The notes under the pieces were generated by a model, which saw nothing but the letters and a program-made list of their open reading frames with translations, did no database searches and was not told the origin of the DNA. From Streptomyces sp. NBC_01304 (GTDB taxonomy: Bacteria; Actinomycetota; Actinomycetes; Streptomycetales; Streptomycetaceae), in assembly GCF_035975855.1 (NCBI RefSeq), contig NZ_CP109055.1, forward strand, positions 1,364,001-1,428,000: DNA of 64,000 nt, read 5' to 3'. The translations under genes were made by a program, and so were the position numbers. This document shows positions 8,853 to 17,741 of this stretch, piece by piece. Position 1 is the first letter of the stretch. The number at the start of each line of letters is the position of its first letter.

Positions 8853-10319
8853 TCACTTTCCGTTCAGGGCGCGCAGCCGGTCGCGCAGCCCGATGCCGTA
8901 TGCGGTGGGTGTGCCGTCGTAATTGCTGATCAGGGACGGTCCGGAGGAGCAGTCCCAGGTGTTCCAGGTCCAGCCCAGGTAGGACAGGTCCCGCTCGTCG
9001 AACCAGTTCATGACCCGGTCGACGAATCCGTGCGTGCAGGTGTTCTCGCCGATCTCGCCTGCCACCAGGGGGACTTCGGCGGCCACGGGGGCGAGCTGGG
9101 AGTTCCAGCAGCTCTCGCTGTTGCAGACGTTGAAGTTGTAGATGTGCCAGGCCGCGGCGACGTTCTCGAGCGGGTCGGTGGGGCGGTGCTGCAGCCACTG
9201 GCTCAGGTCGTTGGAGTACGCGATCCCGGGGATCAGGACGAGATTGCGCGCACCCGTGGCCCGTACGGTGTCGAGCAGGTCCTGCATGCCGGCGACCTCG
9301 TAGCCGATGCCGGGGCAGGTGCCGCCGTCCCGCCAGCAGGTCCAGGCCTCGGCCGCGGTGGAGGTGGCGCGGTCCGGGTAGGGCTCGTTGAACAGGTCGA
9401 AGACGACCGCCGGATCGCTCTTGAAGGTGTCGGCGACCGATGTCCAGAACGCGGGGGTGTGGCGCGCGTTGGGCATGGGCTTCTGACAGCTGGCATGGAT
9501 GTCGGAGCAGCCCGCCGAGTTGCCGGTGTACTGGCCCCAGGACCAGTGCAGTTCGACGAGGGGCGTCATGCCGTGCGCCTCGACACGCTTGACGAGGTCC
9601 TTGATGGCGTTGACGTAGTTCGCCCCGGCGTACTCGGGTTTGATGTTGTCCAGGCCCAGCCAGCACTCCTCGTTCAGCGGGATCCGGACGGTGTTGGCCT
9701 TCCAGTCCGCGATCGCCTTGATCGCGGCGTCGTCGACCGGACCGTCGAAGATGCCGTAGCCCTGGACACACATGAACTCGGCCCCGGAGCGGTTGACTCC
9801 GAGCATGCGCCGGGTGGCGCCGGCGGCATCGACCAGCTTGTTTCCCTCGGCGTGCAGGGCGGGCGGGCCGGTGCCGGGGTCCGGCGGGTCGGTGGGTCCG
9901 CCCGGGTCGGTGTTGCAGGCGACGCCGTTCAGCGTGAAGCCGGACGGCTTCGCGTTGGTGCCGCCGTAAGAGGCGAGGAACCCTGTGGTGACACTGGCTC
10001 CGGTGCCGAGTGTCCCGTTCCAGTTCTCGTTGGCCGCGGTGACGGACTTGCCGGTCTGGGACCACTTGGCGTTCCAGCCCTGGGTCACCTTCTGGTCGCC
10101 GGGGAAGTCGAAGCCGAGCCGCCAACTGCTCAGCGCTGCGGCGTTGTTGGTGACGGTGACGCTGCCCTGGAATCCGGTGTCCCAGTCGCCTGTCACCGCA
10201 TAGTCCACGGTGCAGGCAGGCTCGGCGGCGTCCGCCGTGACGAGGGGAGGGACCGCGGTCGCGAGGAGCGCGAAAGCGGCTGTGACGAGGAACGCAGGCA
10301 AGTGCGGGGGGTGTCGCAT
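8853..10319 (-). CDS. Secreted endoglucanase, CBM2-GH5
   Basis: A 488-residue secreted endo-beta-1,4-glucanase. A signal peptide (to about residue 34) is followed by CBM2 (CTVDYAVTGDW to NGVAC), a linker (PGGPTDPPDPGTG) and a GH5 domain. The acid/base is Glu312 in FDLFNEPYPD and the nucleophile is Glu422 in AGEIGEN. The start at 10319 has a GGAG ribosome site (GTGAGGAGTCGCTC). An in-frame start further upstream would add 53 residues ahead of the signal peptide and cover the operator, so it is unlikely. First gene of a two-gene cellulase operon, divergent from the GH48 gene. Confidence 0.94.
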   Translation of the reverse strand: MRHPPHLPAFLVTAAFALLATAVPPLVTADAAEPACTVDYAVTGDWDTGFQGSVTVTNNAAALSSWRLGFDFPGDQKVTQGWNAKWSQTGKSVTAANENWNGTLGTGASVTTGFLASYGGTNAKPSGFTLNGVACNTDPGGPTDPPDPGTGPPALHAEGNKLVDAAGATRRMLGVNRSGAEFMCVQGYGIFDGPVDDAAIKAIADWKANTVRIPLNEECWLGLDNIKPEYAGANYVNAIKDLVKRVEAHGMTPLVELHWSWGQYTGNSAGCSDIHASCQKPMPNARHTPAFWTSVADTFKSDPAVVFDLFNEPYPDRATSTAAEAWTCWRDGGTCPGIGYEVAGMQDLLDTVRATGARNLVLIPGIAYSNDLSQWLQHRPTDPLENVAAAWHIYNFNVCNSESCWNSQLAPVAAEVPLVAGEIGENTCTHGFVDRVMNWFDERDLSYLGWTWNTWDCSSGPSLISNYDGTPTAYGIGLRDRLRALNGK

Positions 10320-10368
10320 GAGCGACTCCTCACAGCTCTGTCGCGGCTGTGACAGCCGCGACGACTGA

Positions 10369-10400
10369 TGGAATCGCTCCCACTGGTGCAGAGGAACGTA
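10369..10400 (-). promoter_or_regulatory. GH5-GH6 promoter region with CebR-like box
   Basis: The box at 10369-10382, TGGAATCGCTCCCA, matches the known Streptomyces CebR operator TGGGAGCGCTCCCA at 12 of 14 positions. On the minus strand it sits just downstream of a possible -10 TACGTT (10400-10395), itself 17 bases from a weak -35 TGTTCA. A repressor here would block the GH5-GH6 operon until cello-oligosaccharides are present. CebR itself is not in this window. Confidence 0.7.
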
Positions 10401-10483
10401 GCGCCAACTCAGTTCAATGAACAGAGTATTTCGGCCCGATTTCCCGCCACCTCCTGTCGAATGAGTTCGACTCTTCAAGGCTC

Positions 10484-10525
10484 TTGACCGTCGGATGCCC
10501 CAGTCTCACGATGGGAGCGCTCCCA
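10484..10525 (+). promoter_or_regulatory. GH48 promoter with perfect CebR box
   Basis: TGGGAGCGCTCCCA at 10512-10525 is a perfect 14-base palindrome identical to the published CebR consensus. A possible promoter, TTGACC (10484-10489), 17 bases, CACGAT (10507-10512), ends where the box begins, so bound CebR would cover the start site. It lies 63 bases before the GH48 ATG. Confidence 0.85.
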
Positions 10526-10588
10526 CTGGTTCAAGGCCTGTTGCTCCACCCCCCAACTCCCAAGAACCGCAAGGAGGAGCGAGCCCCC

Positions 10589-13504
10589 ATGCCCTCACCA
10601 CACAGACGCCGGGTCCGGCGTCGCTTATGGACCGCACTGGCAGCCGTGCTCGCGCTGCCGCTGGCCACCCTGGCAGTCGTCGAAGCGCCCGCCCAGGCGG
10701 CGGACATCGCCTGCAGCGTCGACTACAAGACCAATGACTGGGGTTCGGGCTTCACCGCCGACCTCACGCTCACCAACCGCTCGTCCGCCGCGGTCGACGG
10801 CTGGACACTCACGTACGCCTACCAAGGCGATCAGAAGCTCAGCAACGGCTGGAACGGCACCTGGTCCCAGTCCGGCAAGAACGTCACGGTCAAGAACGCC
10901 GACTGGAACAAGCAGATCGCCGCGGGCGCCGCCGTGACCACCGGCGCCCAGTTCACCTACAGCGGCACCAACACCGCACCCACGTCCTTCGCCGTCAACG
11001 GAACTCCCTGCACCGGCGCCCACAAGGCACCGGTCACCGTGCTGACCAGCCCCGCGCCGGGCGCCGTGTTCACCGCGGGCGACGCGGTACCGATGGCCGC
11101 GAGCGCGGCGGCCGCCGACGGAGCGGACATCACGAAGGTCGAGTTCTACCGCGACACCCAGCTCCTCGGCACGGACACCAGCGCGCCGTACACCCTGAAC
11201 GCCGAGGGTCTGGCCGCGGGCGACCACTCGCTGTACGCGAAGGCCTACGACAGCCTGGGTGCCTCCGCGGAGTCCTCGCCCGTCGGCATCAAGATCGCCT
11301 CCGGGCCGGCACTGGTCGCCTCGCCGGCCCAACTCGGCGTACGGCAGGGCGCGTCCGGCACTTTCGACGTGAAGCTGTCGACCCAGCCGGCCTCGAACGT
11401 GACGGTCTCGGTGGCCCGCACCTCGGGCAACACGGGCCTGACGGTCAGCGGCGGCGCCTCGCTCACCTTCACCTCGGCGAACTGGAACACCGCCCAGAAG
11501 GTGACAGTCGCGGCCGATGACACCGGCACGGGTTCGGCCGTCTTCGCGGCGAGCGCGCCCGGCCACGCCAAGGCAGAGGTCACCGTCACACAGCTGGCCA
11601 AGTCGAAGGCGTACGACGCACGCTTCCTGGACCTCTACGGGAAGATCACCAATCCGGCGAGCGGCTACTTCTCGCCCGAGGGCATTCCCTACCACTCGGT
11701 GGAGACGCTGATCGTCGAGGCCCCGGATCACGGGCACGAGACGACGTCGGAGGCGTACAGCTATCTGATCTGGCTGCAGGCCATGTACGGGAAGGTCACC
11801 GGGGACTGGACGCGGTTCAACAACTCCTGGGAGACCATGGAGAAATTCATGATCCCCACGCATGCGGACCAGCCGACCAACTCGTTCTACAACGCGTCCA
11901 AGCCCGCCACGTACGCACCCGAGCACGATCTGCCGTCGGAGTATCCGGCGAAGCTCGACTCCTCGGTCACGGCCGGATCCGATCCGCTGGCCGCCGAACT
12001 GAAGAGCGCGTACGGCACGGACGACATCTACGGCATGCACTGGCTGCAGGACGTGGACAACGTCTACGGCTACGGCAATGAGCCGGGCAAGTGCTCGGCC
12101 GGACCGTCCGCAACCGGCCCCTCGTACATCAACACCTTCCAGCGCGGGCCGCAGGAATCCGTGTGGGAGACCGTCCCCCACCCGACGTGCGACAACTTCA
12201 CGTACGGCGGGAAGAACGGCTATCTGGACCTGTTCACCGGCGATGCCTCCTACGCCAAGCAGTGGAAGTTCACCGACGCGCCCGACGCCGACGCCCGCGC
12301 CGTGCAGGCCGCCTACTGGGCGGACGTGTGGGCCAAGGAGCAGGGCAAGGGGTCGGCCGTCTCGGCGACCGTCGGCAAGGCCGCGAAGATGGGCGACTAT
12401 CTGCGGTACGCCATGTTCGACAAGTACTTCAAGAAGGTCGGCAACTGCGTGGGGCCCGCCACCTGCCCGGCCGGCACCGGCAAGGACAGCTCGCACTACC
12501 TGATGTCCTGGTACTACGCCTGGGGCGGCGCCACCGACACCTCGGCCGGCTGGGCCTGGCGGATCGGCTCCAGCCACGCGCACGGCGGCTACCAGAACCC
12601 CCTCGCCGCCTACGCCCTCAGCTCGTACGCGGACCTGAAGCCCAAGTCGGCGACCGGGTCCCAGGACTGGGCCAAGTCCCTCGACCGGCAGCTGGAGTTC
12701 TACCGCTGGCTGCAGTCCGACGAGGGTGCCATCGCGGGCGGCGCGACCAACAGCGTCCAGGGCCGGTACGCGAGTCCGCCGGCCGGTACGTCGACCTTCT
12801 ACGGGATGCCGTACGACGAGAAGCCCGTCTACCACGACCCGCCGTCCAACCAGTGGTTCGGCTTCCAGGCCTGGTCCATGGAACGGGTCGCCGAGTACTA
12901 CCACCAGAGCGGCGACGCGGAGGCGAAGGCCGTCCTCGACAAGTGGGTCGACTGGGCGCTGTCCAAGACCACCGTCAATCCGGACGGCACGTACCGGATC
13001 CCCGCCACCCTCCAGTGGGCGGGCAAGCCCGACACCTGGAACCCGTCAACTCCCGGTTCCAATACGGGACTTCACGTCACGGTCGCCGACTACACCGACG
13101 ACGTGGGCGTGGCCGCGGCGTACGCCAAGACCCTGACGTACTACGCCGCCAAGTCCGGTGACGCCGAGGCCAAGTCGACGGCCAAGGCGCTGCTCGACGG
13201 CATGTGGCAGCACCATCAGGACCCGCTCGGCATCTCCGTGCCGGAGACGCGGGCCGACTACAACCGGTTCGACGACCCGGTGTACGTGCCGGGAGGCTGG
13301 ACCGGCTCGATGCCCAACGGAGACGCGGTCAACGCGAGTTCGAGCTTCGCCTCCATCCGCACCTTCTACGAGGACGACCCCGCCTGGCCGAAGGTCGAGG
13401 CCTATCTGCAGGGCGGCGCCGCGCCGGTCTTCACATACCACCGGTTCTGGGCCCAGGCCGACATCGCACTGGCCATGGGCTCGTACGCGGAGCTCTTGGA
13501 GTAG
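10589..13504 (+). CDS. Secreted reducing-end cellobiohydrolase, CBM2-Ig-GH48
   Basis: A 971-residue processive exocellulase acting from reducing ends. Order: long signal peptide ([19 protein letters not shown], to about residue 35), CBM2 (about 37-140), an Ig-like domain ([20 protein letters not shown], about 148-235), a second beta-sandwich repeat (about 240-345) and a GH48 catalytic domain of about 620 residues. The acid motif [10 protein letters not shown] carries Glu384 and Glu388, one of which should be the proton donor. The ATG is fixed by an AAGGAGGAG ribosome site at 10571-10579; an upstream in-frame start would overlap the CebR box. GH48 synergises with the adjacent GH5 and GH6 enzymes. 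A strong terminator follows. Confidence 0.95.
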   Translation: MPSPHRRRVRRRLWTALAAVLALPLATLAVVEAPAQAADIACSVDYKTNDWGSGFTADLTLTNRSSAAVDGWTLTYAYQGDQKLSNGWNGTWSQSGKNVTVKNADWNKQIAAGAAVTTGAQFTYSGTNTAPTSFAVNGTPCTGAHKAPVTVLTSPAPGAVFTAGDAVPMAASAAAADGADITKVEFYRDTQLLGTDTSAPYTLNAEGLAAGDHSLYAKAYDSLGASAESSPVGIKIASGPALVASPAQLGVRQGASGTFDVKLSTQPASNVTVSVARTSGNTGLTVSGGASLTFTSANWNTAQKVTVAADDTGTGSAVFAASAPGHAKAEVTVTQLAKSKAYDARFLDLYGKITNPASGYFSPEGIPYHSVETLIVEAPDHGHETTSEAYSYLIWLQAMYGKVTGDWTRFNNSWETMEKFMIPTHADQPTNSFYNASKPATYAPEHDLPSEYPAKLDSSVTAGSDPLAAELKSAYGTDDIYGMHWLQDVDNVYGYGNEPGKCSAGPSATGPSYINTFQRGPQESVWETVPHPTCDNFTYGGKNGYLDLFTGDASYAKQWKFTDAPDADARAVQAAYWADVWAKEQGKGSAVSATVGKAAKMGDYLRYAMFDKYFKKVGNCVGPATCPAGTGKDSSHYLMSWYYAWGGATDTSAGWAWRIGSSHAHGGYQNPLAAYALSSYADLKPKSATGSQDWAKSLDRQLEFYRWLQSDEGAIAGGATNSVQGRYASPPAGTSTFYGMPYDEKPVYHDPPSNQWFGFQAWSMERVAEYYHQSGDAEAKAVLDKWVDWALSKTTVNPDGTYRIPATLQWAGKPDTWNPSTPGSNTGLHVTVADYTDDVGVAAAYAKTLTYYAAKSGDAEAKSTAKALLDGMWQHHQDPLGISVPETRADYNRFDDPVYVPGGWTGSMPNGDAVNASSSFASIRTFYEDDPAWPKVEAYLQGGAAPVFTYHRFWAQADIALAMGSYAELLE

Positions 13505-13525
13505 CCCCCGCCGCTCCGCGTACCG

Positions 13526-13561
13526 GCCGGGCAGCCCTCTCCTCCCTGGGGGCTGCCCGGC
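13526..13561 (+). terminator. Terminator after the GH48 gene
   Basis: Perfect 12-base inverted repeat GCCGGGCAGCCC / GGGCTGCCCGGC with a 12-base loop, 22 bases after the GH48 stop. It lacks a long T-run, as is common in Streptomyces. It separates the cellulase gene from the next operon. The 307-base gap 13505-13811 contains only this hairpin and the promoter described next. Confidence 0.75.
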
Positions 13562-13696
13562 TCTTCCCCGTGCCTGCCGCCGAGCACGTACGTCTCCCCA
13601 CCTCTGGTCGCCGCCGGACGGCACGGAAGTTGCCGCCGTTTCTTACCGCGCCACATGTGGCTCGTTTCGCATCAACTCATGGCCGATCCCGCCTAC

Positions 13697-13724
13697 TTGA
13701 TGGTTCAACGGATCGAGCTAGAGT
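13697..13724 (+). promoter_or_regulatory. Candidate promoter for the adenylation/flavoprotein operon
   Basis: TTGATG (13697-13702), 16-base spacer, TAGAGT (13719-13724), about 87 bases upstream of the ATG at 13812. Fit to the vegetative consensus is good, but no transcription data are available and no operator palindrome is obvious. Confidence 0.5.
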
Positions 13725-13811
13725 CTCGGTCCGAAAGACCGCAAGGCGTTCGATATACCGACCGATCTCGCCCTGATCCGTCATGCGAAACAGCCAGGAG
13801 GTCTCCCCCGC

Positions 13812-15452
13812 ATGCTTCCGCTCTCTTCTGCGCGTCCGTTTCCGGCTGCACGTCCGCTCCCCCGCCTCACCTCCACCACACCCCTGCTCCACGGTCTGAG
13901 CCCGCACGACCGCCGCCTCTTCGCCGCGTTCGGGCAGGGACCGGCCGCCCCCTTGCCGCACACCCTCGTCCACCACGCCGTCGAACGCTGGGCGACCGCC
14001 ACTCCGCACGCCGTCGCCGCCGAGCACGAGGGGGCCCGCATCACCTACGGCGCGCTGGACCGGATGGCCGACCAACTCGCCGCCAGGCTGGTGCGGTTGG
14101 GCGTGCGTCCCGGTGACCGGGTCGGCCTGTTCGTACGCAGATCGATCCCGATGCTCGTCGGGCTGCTCGGCACGCTCAAGGCGGGTGCCGCCTACGTCCC
14201 GCAGGACATCGGGCTGACCCCGGCGGCCCAGCTGCGCCACGTCGTCGGGGCCGCGGGGATCCGGGTCGTCCTCACCCAGGGCCGGTACGCGCACCGGGTG
14301 CCGACCTCCGACGGGCTCGTACGGATCTCCGTGGACGACGTGGACGAGCTCCCGGCGCAGCGGCCCGGCCGCCCCTCGCACCGCCTGCCCCATCCCACCG
14401 CTGCGACCTGGGAGGCCGGGCCCGCGCGCGAGACCCGACCGGACGACGGCTGCTACGTCCTGTTCACCTCCGGCACCACCGGCACTCCCAACGGCGTCAC
14501 CGTCACCCACCGCAATGTCTGCAACCTCCTGCTCACGACGCCGGGCAACCTCGGCATCGGCCCGGGGCAACGGGTGGCCCAACTCCTCAACATCGCCTTC
14601 GACATGGCGGCCTGGGAGATCCTCGGCTGCCTGACCGGTGGCGGCACCCTGGTCATCCGCGGCAAGGACATCGCGCAGACCGCACGGGCGGCCGACGTCC
14701 TGATCGCCACGCCCACCGTGCTCGCCGGGATCGACCCGGCGGCCTGCCCGAAGGTGAAGACCGTGGCCGTCGCCGGCGAGCCCTGCCCCCGGCCGCTGGC
14801 CGACCTCTGGGCCCGGTCCCGCACCTTCTACAACTGCTGCGGCCCGACGGAGACCACGATCGTCAACACCATGCAGCGCCATCGCCTCGACGCGGCCCGG
14901 CTCACCATCGGCCGGCCCACTCCCAACAACACCGTCTACGTCCTCGACGAGGACCGCCGCCCGGTCCCCATCGGCGAGAGCGGCGAGATGTGGGCGGGCG
15001 GCGACGGCATCTCCGCCGGATACCTCGGCAACCCGGCGCTCACCGACGAGAGGTACGCGCCCGACCCGTTCCTCGGCGGCAGCCGCCGGATGTTCCGCAC
15101 CCGTGACCTGGGCCGGTGGACCCCGGACGGCGAGCTCGAGCACCTTGGCCGGACCGACGACCAGGTGAAGGTGCGCGGCTTCCGGGTGGAGCTCGACTCG
15201 GTCTCCGCGGTCCTGGAGTCCCTGCCCGGCTGCGCCCGCGCCGTCACCCTCAGACGGGACGCCCGCGACCTCGTCTCGTTCGTCTGCCCACAGGACGTCG
15301 ACCCCGAGGCGGCCCGCAGCGCCGTCGCCGAGGCACTCCCCTATTACTGCGTGCCCGCGGCCGTGCTGCCGCTCGCGTCGCTGCCCGAGACCGACCGGGG
15401 CAAGACCGACAAGCGGGCGCTGCTCCGTCTCGCCGCCGGGGTCGGCCGATGA
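13812..15452 (+). CDS. Stand-alone adenylation-domain enzyme (TmpL N-terminal-like)
   Basis: A 546-residue AMP-forming acid-activating enzyme of the ANL superfamily. It carries the full adenylation core: the phosphate loop LFTSGTTGTPNGVTVTHRN (about 216-234), FDMAAWEI, NCCGPTETTI, RTRDLGRW, the GRTDDQVKVRGFRVEL hinge and the C-terminal lysine region GKTDKRAL. There is no thiolation or condensation domain, so it is not a complete NRPS module. Its stop overlaps the start of a six-TM flavoprotein (ATGA). Together the two equal the domain order of the fungal redox protein TmpL. The activated substrate cannot be read from the sequence; an amino or carboxylic acid passed to the membrane partner is a guess. 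Confidence 0.85.
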   Translation: MLPLSSARPFPAARPLPRLTSTTPLLHGLSPHDRRLFAAFGQGPAAPLPHTLVHHAVERWATATPHAVAAEHEGARITYGALDRMADQLAARLVRLGVRPGDRVGLFVRRSIPMLVGLLGTLKAGAAYVPQDIGLTPAAQLRHVVGAAGIRVVLTQGRYAHRVPTSDGLVRISVDDVDELPAQRPGRPSHRLPHPTAATWEAGPARETRPDDGCYVLFTSGTTGTPNGVTVTHRNVCNLLLTTPGNLGIGPGQRVAQLLNIAFDMAAWEILGCLTGGGTLVIRGKDIAQTARAADVLIATPTVLAGIDPAACPKVKTVAVAGEPCPRPLADLWARSRTFYNCCGPTETTIVNTMQRHRLDAARLTIGRPTPNNTVYVLDEDRRPVPIGESGEMWAGGDGISAGYLGNPALTDERYAPDPFLGGSRRMFRTRDLGRWTPDGELEHLGRTDDQVKVRGFRVELDSVSAVLESLPGCARAVTLRRDARDLVSFVCPQDVDPEAARSAVAEALPYYCVPAAVLPLASLPETDRGKTDKRALLRLAAGVGR

Positions 15453-16765
15453 CCACGTCGCCGTCCGTACGGCGGCCGCTTCCCCAAGAGACCACCCCCG
15501 CCCCGAAGTTCGGCGACGGCGTCCGACTGCCGCCGCTCACGTCCTGGCCCCGGCGCACCCTCAAGCACCCGCGGCTGATGCACTACAACCGGCTCGCGGC
15601 CGGTGTCCTTGCCGCCAACCTCGTCTTCCTCGCCGGCGCCGGAGGCCTCCCGGACCCGCGGACGCTCGGGTACGCCGCCCTGGCGAACCTCGCGCTCGCC
15701 GTCGTCGTACGCCAGCAGTACGTCATCAACTCCTTCTTCCGCCTGGCTACTTGGGCCCCGGTCAGCTGGCCGCTGAAGGTGCGCTGGACGCTGGGGAAGG
15801 TGTACCACTTCGGCGGCCTGCACGTGGGCGGCGCACTGGCTGGCACCCTCTGGTTCCTCGCCCTGACCGCGTCCCTGACGACTGCGGCCGACACCTCGGC
15901 GGGGCTCCTCGCCGTGTCGTACGCGCTCATCGCTCTGCTCACCGGCATCGTGGCCACCGCACTGCCGCCCTTCCGGTCCCGCTTCCACGACCATTTCGAG
16001 AAGATCCATCGCTTCGGCGGCTGGGCGGCGCTGCTGCTCTTCTGGGCCCATACCCTGCTGCTCGCCCGCGGCCCCGGCGAGGCAGGCATCTGGATCCTCG
16101 CCCTGGTCACGTTCAGCGTCGCCCTGCCCTGGCTGCGGCTGCGCAAGGTCGACGTGGCGATCGAGCGCCCGTCCTCGCATGTCGCCCTGGCCCGCTTCGA
16201 CCACGGCGTGACGCCCTTCGCCGGGTCCTCCACGGCGATCAGCCGGTCCCCGCTCAAGGAGTGGCACTCCTTCGCCAATGTGCCCTCGCCCGGCCGGCCG
16301 GGCTTCCGGCTGACGATCTCCCGGGCCGGGGACTGGACCGGGTCCTTCATCGATGACGTCCCGTCCCGCGTCTGGGTCAAGGGCATCACCACGGCCGGGG
16401 TCGCCAATATCGAGACGCTCTTCAGCAAGGTGATCTACGTGGCCACCGGCAGCGGCATCGGACCGTGTCTGCCCCACCTCCTGGCCGCCGAGGTGCCCTC
16501 CCGCCTCGTGTGGGCGACGCGCGACCCACGCAAGACCTACGGCGACCAGCTGGTCGACGAAATCCTCGCGGTCCAGCCGGACGCGGTCGTCTGGGACACC
16601 GGCAAGGACGGCAAGCCCGACATGGTGCGCCTCGCGTACGCCGCCTACCGGGAGTTCGGGGCCGAGGCGGTCATCTGCATCTCCAACAAGAAGCTCACCT
16701 GGCAGGTGGTGCACGGCCTGGAGCGGCGCGGCATCCCTGCGTACGGCGCGATCTGGGACTCGTAA
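15449..16765 (+). CDS. Six-TM ferric-reductase-like flavoprotein (TmpA/TmpL C-terminal-like)
   Basis: A 438-residue membrane oxidoreductase candidate. About six hydrophobic helices span residues 45-235. Histidines in YHFGGLHVGGA and in HDHFEKIHRFGGWAALLLFWAHT are placed like the haem ligands of ferric reductases/NADPH oxidases. A cytoplasmic FAD-type domain follows (EWHSFANVPSP, similar to the HPF(T/S) motif), then a nucleotide-binding motif (VIYVATGSGIGPCLPHLL). The family resembles Aspergillus TmpA and the second half of TmpL. It starts at the ATGA overlap with the adenylation gene and is followed 24 bases later by an enoyl-CoA hydratase. Electron acceptor and physiological role are unknown. 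Confidence 0.8.
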   Translation: MTTSPSVRRPLPQETTPAPKFGDGVRLPPLTSWPRRTLKHPRLMHYNRLAAGVLAANLVFLAGAGGLPDPRTLGYAALANLALAVVVRQQYVINSFFRLATWAPVSWPLKVRWTLGKVYHFGGLHVGGALAGTLWFLALTASLTTAADTSAGLLAVSYALIALLTGIVATALPPFRSRFHDHFEKIHRFGGWAALLLFWAHTLLLARGPGEAGIWILALVTFSVALPWLRLRKVDVAIERPSSHVALARFDHGVTPFAGSSTAISRSPLKEWHSFANVPSPGRPGFRLTISRAGDWTGSFIDDVPSRVWVKGITTAGVANIETLFSKVIYVATGSGIGPCLPHLLAAEVPSRLVWATRDPRKTYGDQLVDEILAVQPDAVVWDTGKDGKPDMVRLAYAAYREFGAEAVICISNKKLTWQVVHGLERRGIPAYGAIWDS

Positions 16766-16789
16766 CCCTCCTCACCGGAAGGCACCTTC

Positions 16790-17557
16790 ATGAATCTGAA
16801 GATCGACCGTGCTGGCCGCGTGGTCACCGTACGTCTGCACCGCCCGGCCGTCCTCAACGCGCTCAGCCATGCCCTCATGACCGAACTCCTGGACGCACTG
16901 CGGCCGTTGGACCGCGATCCGGACGTCGGCTGCTTCGTCGTCACCGGCTCATCCGAACGGGTCTTCGCGGCGGGCGCCGACATCAAGGAGATGGCCGGCA
17001 AGAGCGCCGCCGAGATGGCCGCCGAGGACTACTTCTCGGGCTGGGAGGAGTTCGCCGCCTTCCGCACGCCGAAGATCGCGGCCGTCAACGGCTTTGCGTT
17101 GGGCGGTGGTTGTGAACTGGCGATGATGTGCGACTTCATCATCGCGGGCGAGTCCGCGGTCTTCGGGCAGCCCGAGATCAAGCTGGGCGTGATCCCCGGC
17201 ATCGGCGGCACCCAGCGGCTGACCAGGCTGGTCGGCAGGTCCAAGGCGATGGACCTCGTCCTGACCGGCCGCACCATGGACGCCGCGGAGGCCGAGCGCG
17301 CAGGGCTCGTCGCCCGGGTCGTTCCCGACGACCGGGTGATCGAGGAGGCGACGGCCGCGGCGGCGGCCGTCGCCTCGTACGGCCGGGCCGCGGTGACGGC
17401 GGCTCGGGAGACGGTGGACCGCGCACTGGAGACCGGCCTGCGGGACGGGATCCTCTTCGAACGGCGCGTGTTCCACGCCCTGTTCGCGACGGAGGACCAG
17501 AGCGAGGGCATGAGCGCGTTCCTGGGGAAGCGGCCGCCCCGGTTCACGGGCAGGTAA
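16790..17557 (+). CDS. Enoyl-CoA hydratase/isomerase family protein (crotonase)
   Basis: A 255-residue crotonase-fold protein of standard length. The oxyanion-hole motif FAAGADIKEM (about 64-73) and the glycine-rich NGFALGGGCELAMMCD are intact. Both catalytic glutamates of true hydratases are present: one in GGGCEL and one in GQPEIKLGVIPGIGGTQRL. It could therefore hydrate a 2-enoyl-CoA. It ends the operon headed by the adenylation enzyme and membrane flavoprotein, so its substrate may be their acyl product, but nothing in the sequence proves this. A GGAAGG ribosome site precedes the ATG. Confidence 0.88.
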   Translation: MNLKIDRAGRVVTVRLHRPAVLNALSHALMTELLDALRPLDRDPDVGCFVVTGSSERVFAAGADIKEMAGKSAAEMAAEDYFSGWEEFAAFRTPKIAAVNGFALGGGCELAMMCDFIIAGESAVFGQPEIKLGVIPGIGGTQRLTRLVGRSKAMDLVLTGRTMDAAEAERAGLVARVVPDDRVIEEATAAAAAVASYGRAAVTAARETVDRALETGLRDGILFERRVFHALFATEDQSEGMSAFLGKRPPRFTGR

Positions 17558-17605
17558 GTGCGGTGCCGCTGACGGCAGTTGGCTGGATGTGGTCCGTGGG
17601 GAGCG

Positions 17606-17634
17606 TTGACGCGGAAGCGCTTCACCTCTACGTT
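17606..17634 (+). promoter_or_regulatory. Pectate lyase promoter with LacI-type operator in the spacer
   Basis: TTGACG (17606-17611), a 17-base spacer and TACGTT (17629-17634) make a strong vegetative promoter about 108 bases before the pectate lyase ATG. The palindrome GAAGCGCTTC (17614-17623) lies wholly inside the spacer. This repeats the layout of the fucosidase promoter, where a different palindrome occupies the same place. Confidence 0.72.
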
Positions 17635-17741
17635 CCGTTCAGAAACATGAACAGCTGAGAGCTCACATGTCTTCAGCGCTCAGTATTCAGAACGACGTTC
17701 TGCTACCTGAACGCTTCGTGGATACCTGAAGGGACCCCCGC

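Noticed and set aside
7135..10125. A single 996-residue protein covering GH6 and part of GH5
   Set aside because: The N-terminal part is out of frame with the GH5 gene; the ATG at 8844 begins a signal peptide for a normal GH6 enzyme.
13812..15452. NRPS biosynthetic cluster call based on the adenylation domain
   Set aside because: There is no thiolation, condensation or thioesterase domain nearby; the partner genes fit a TmpL-like system instead.
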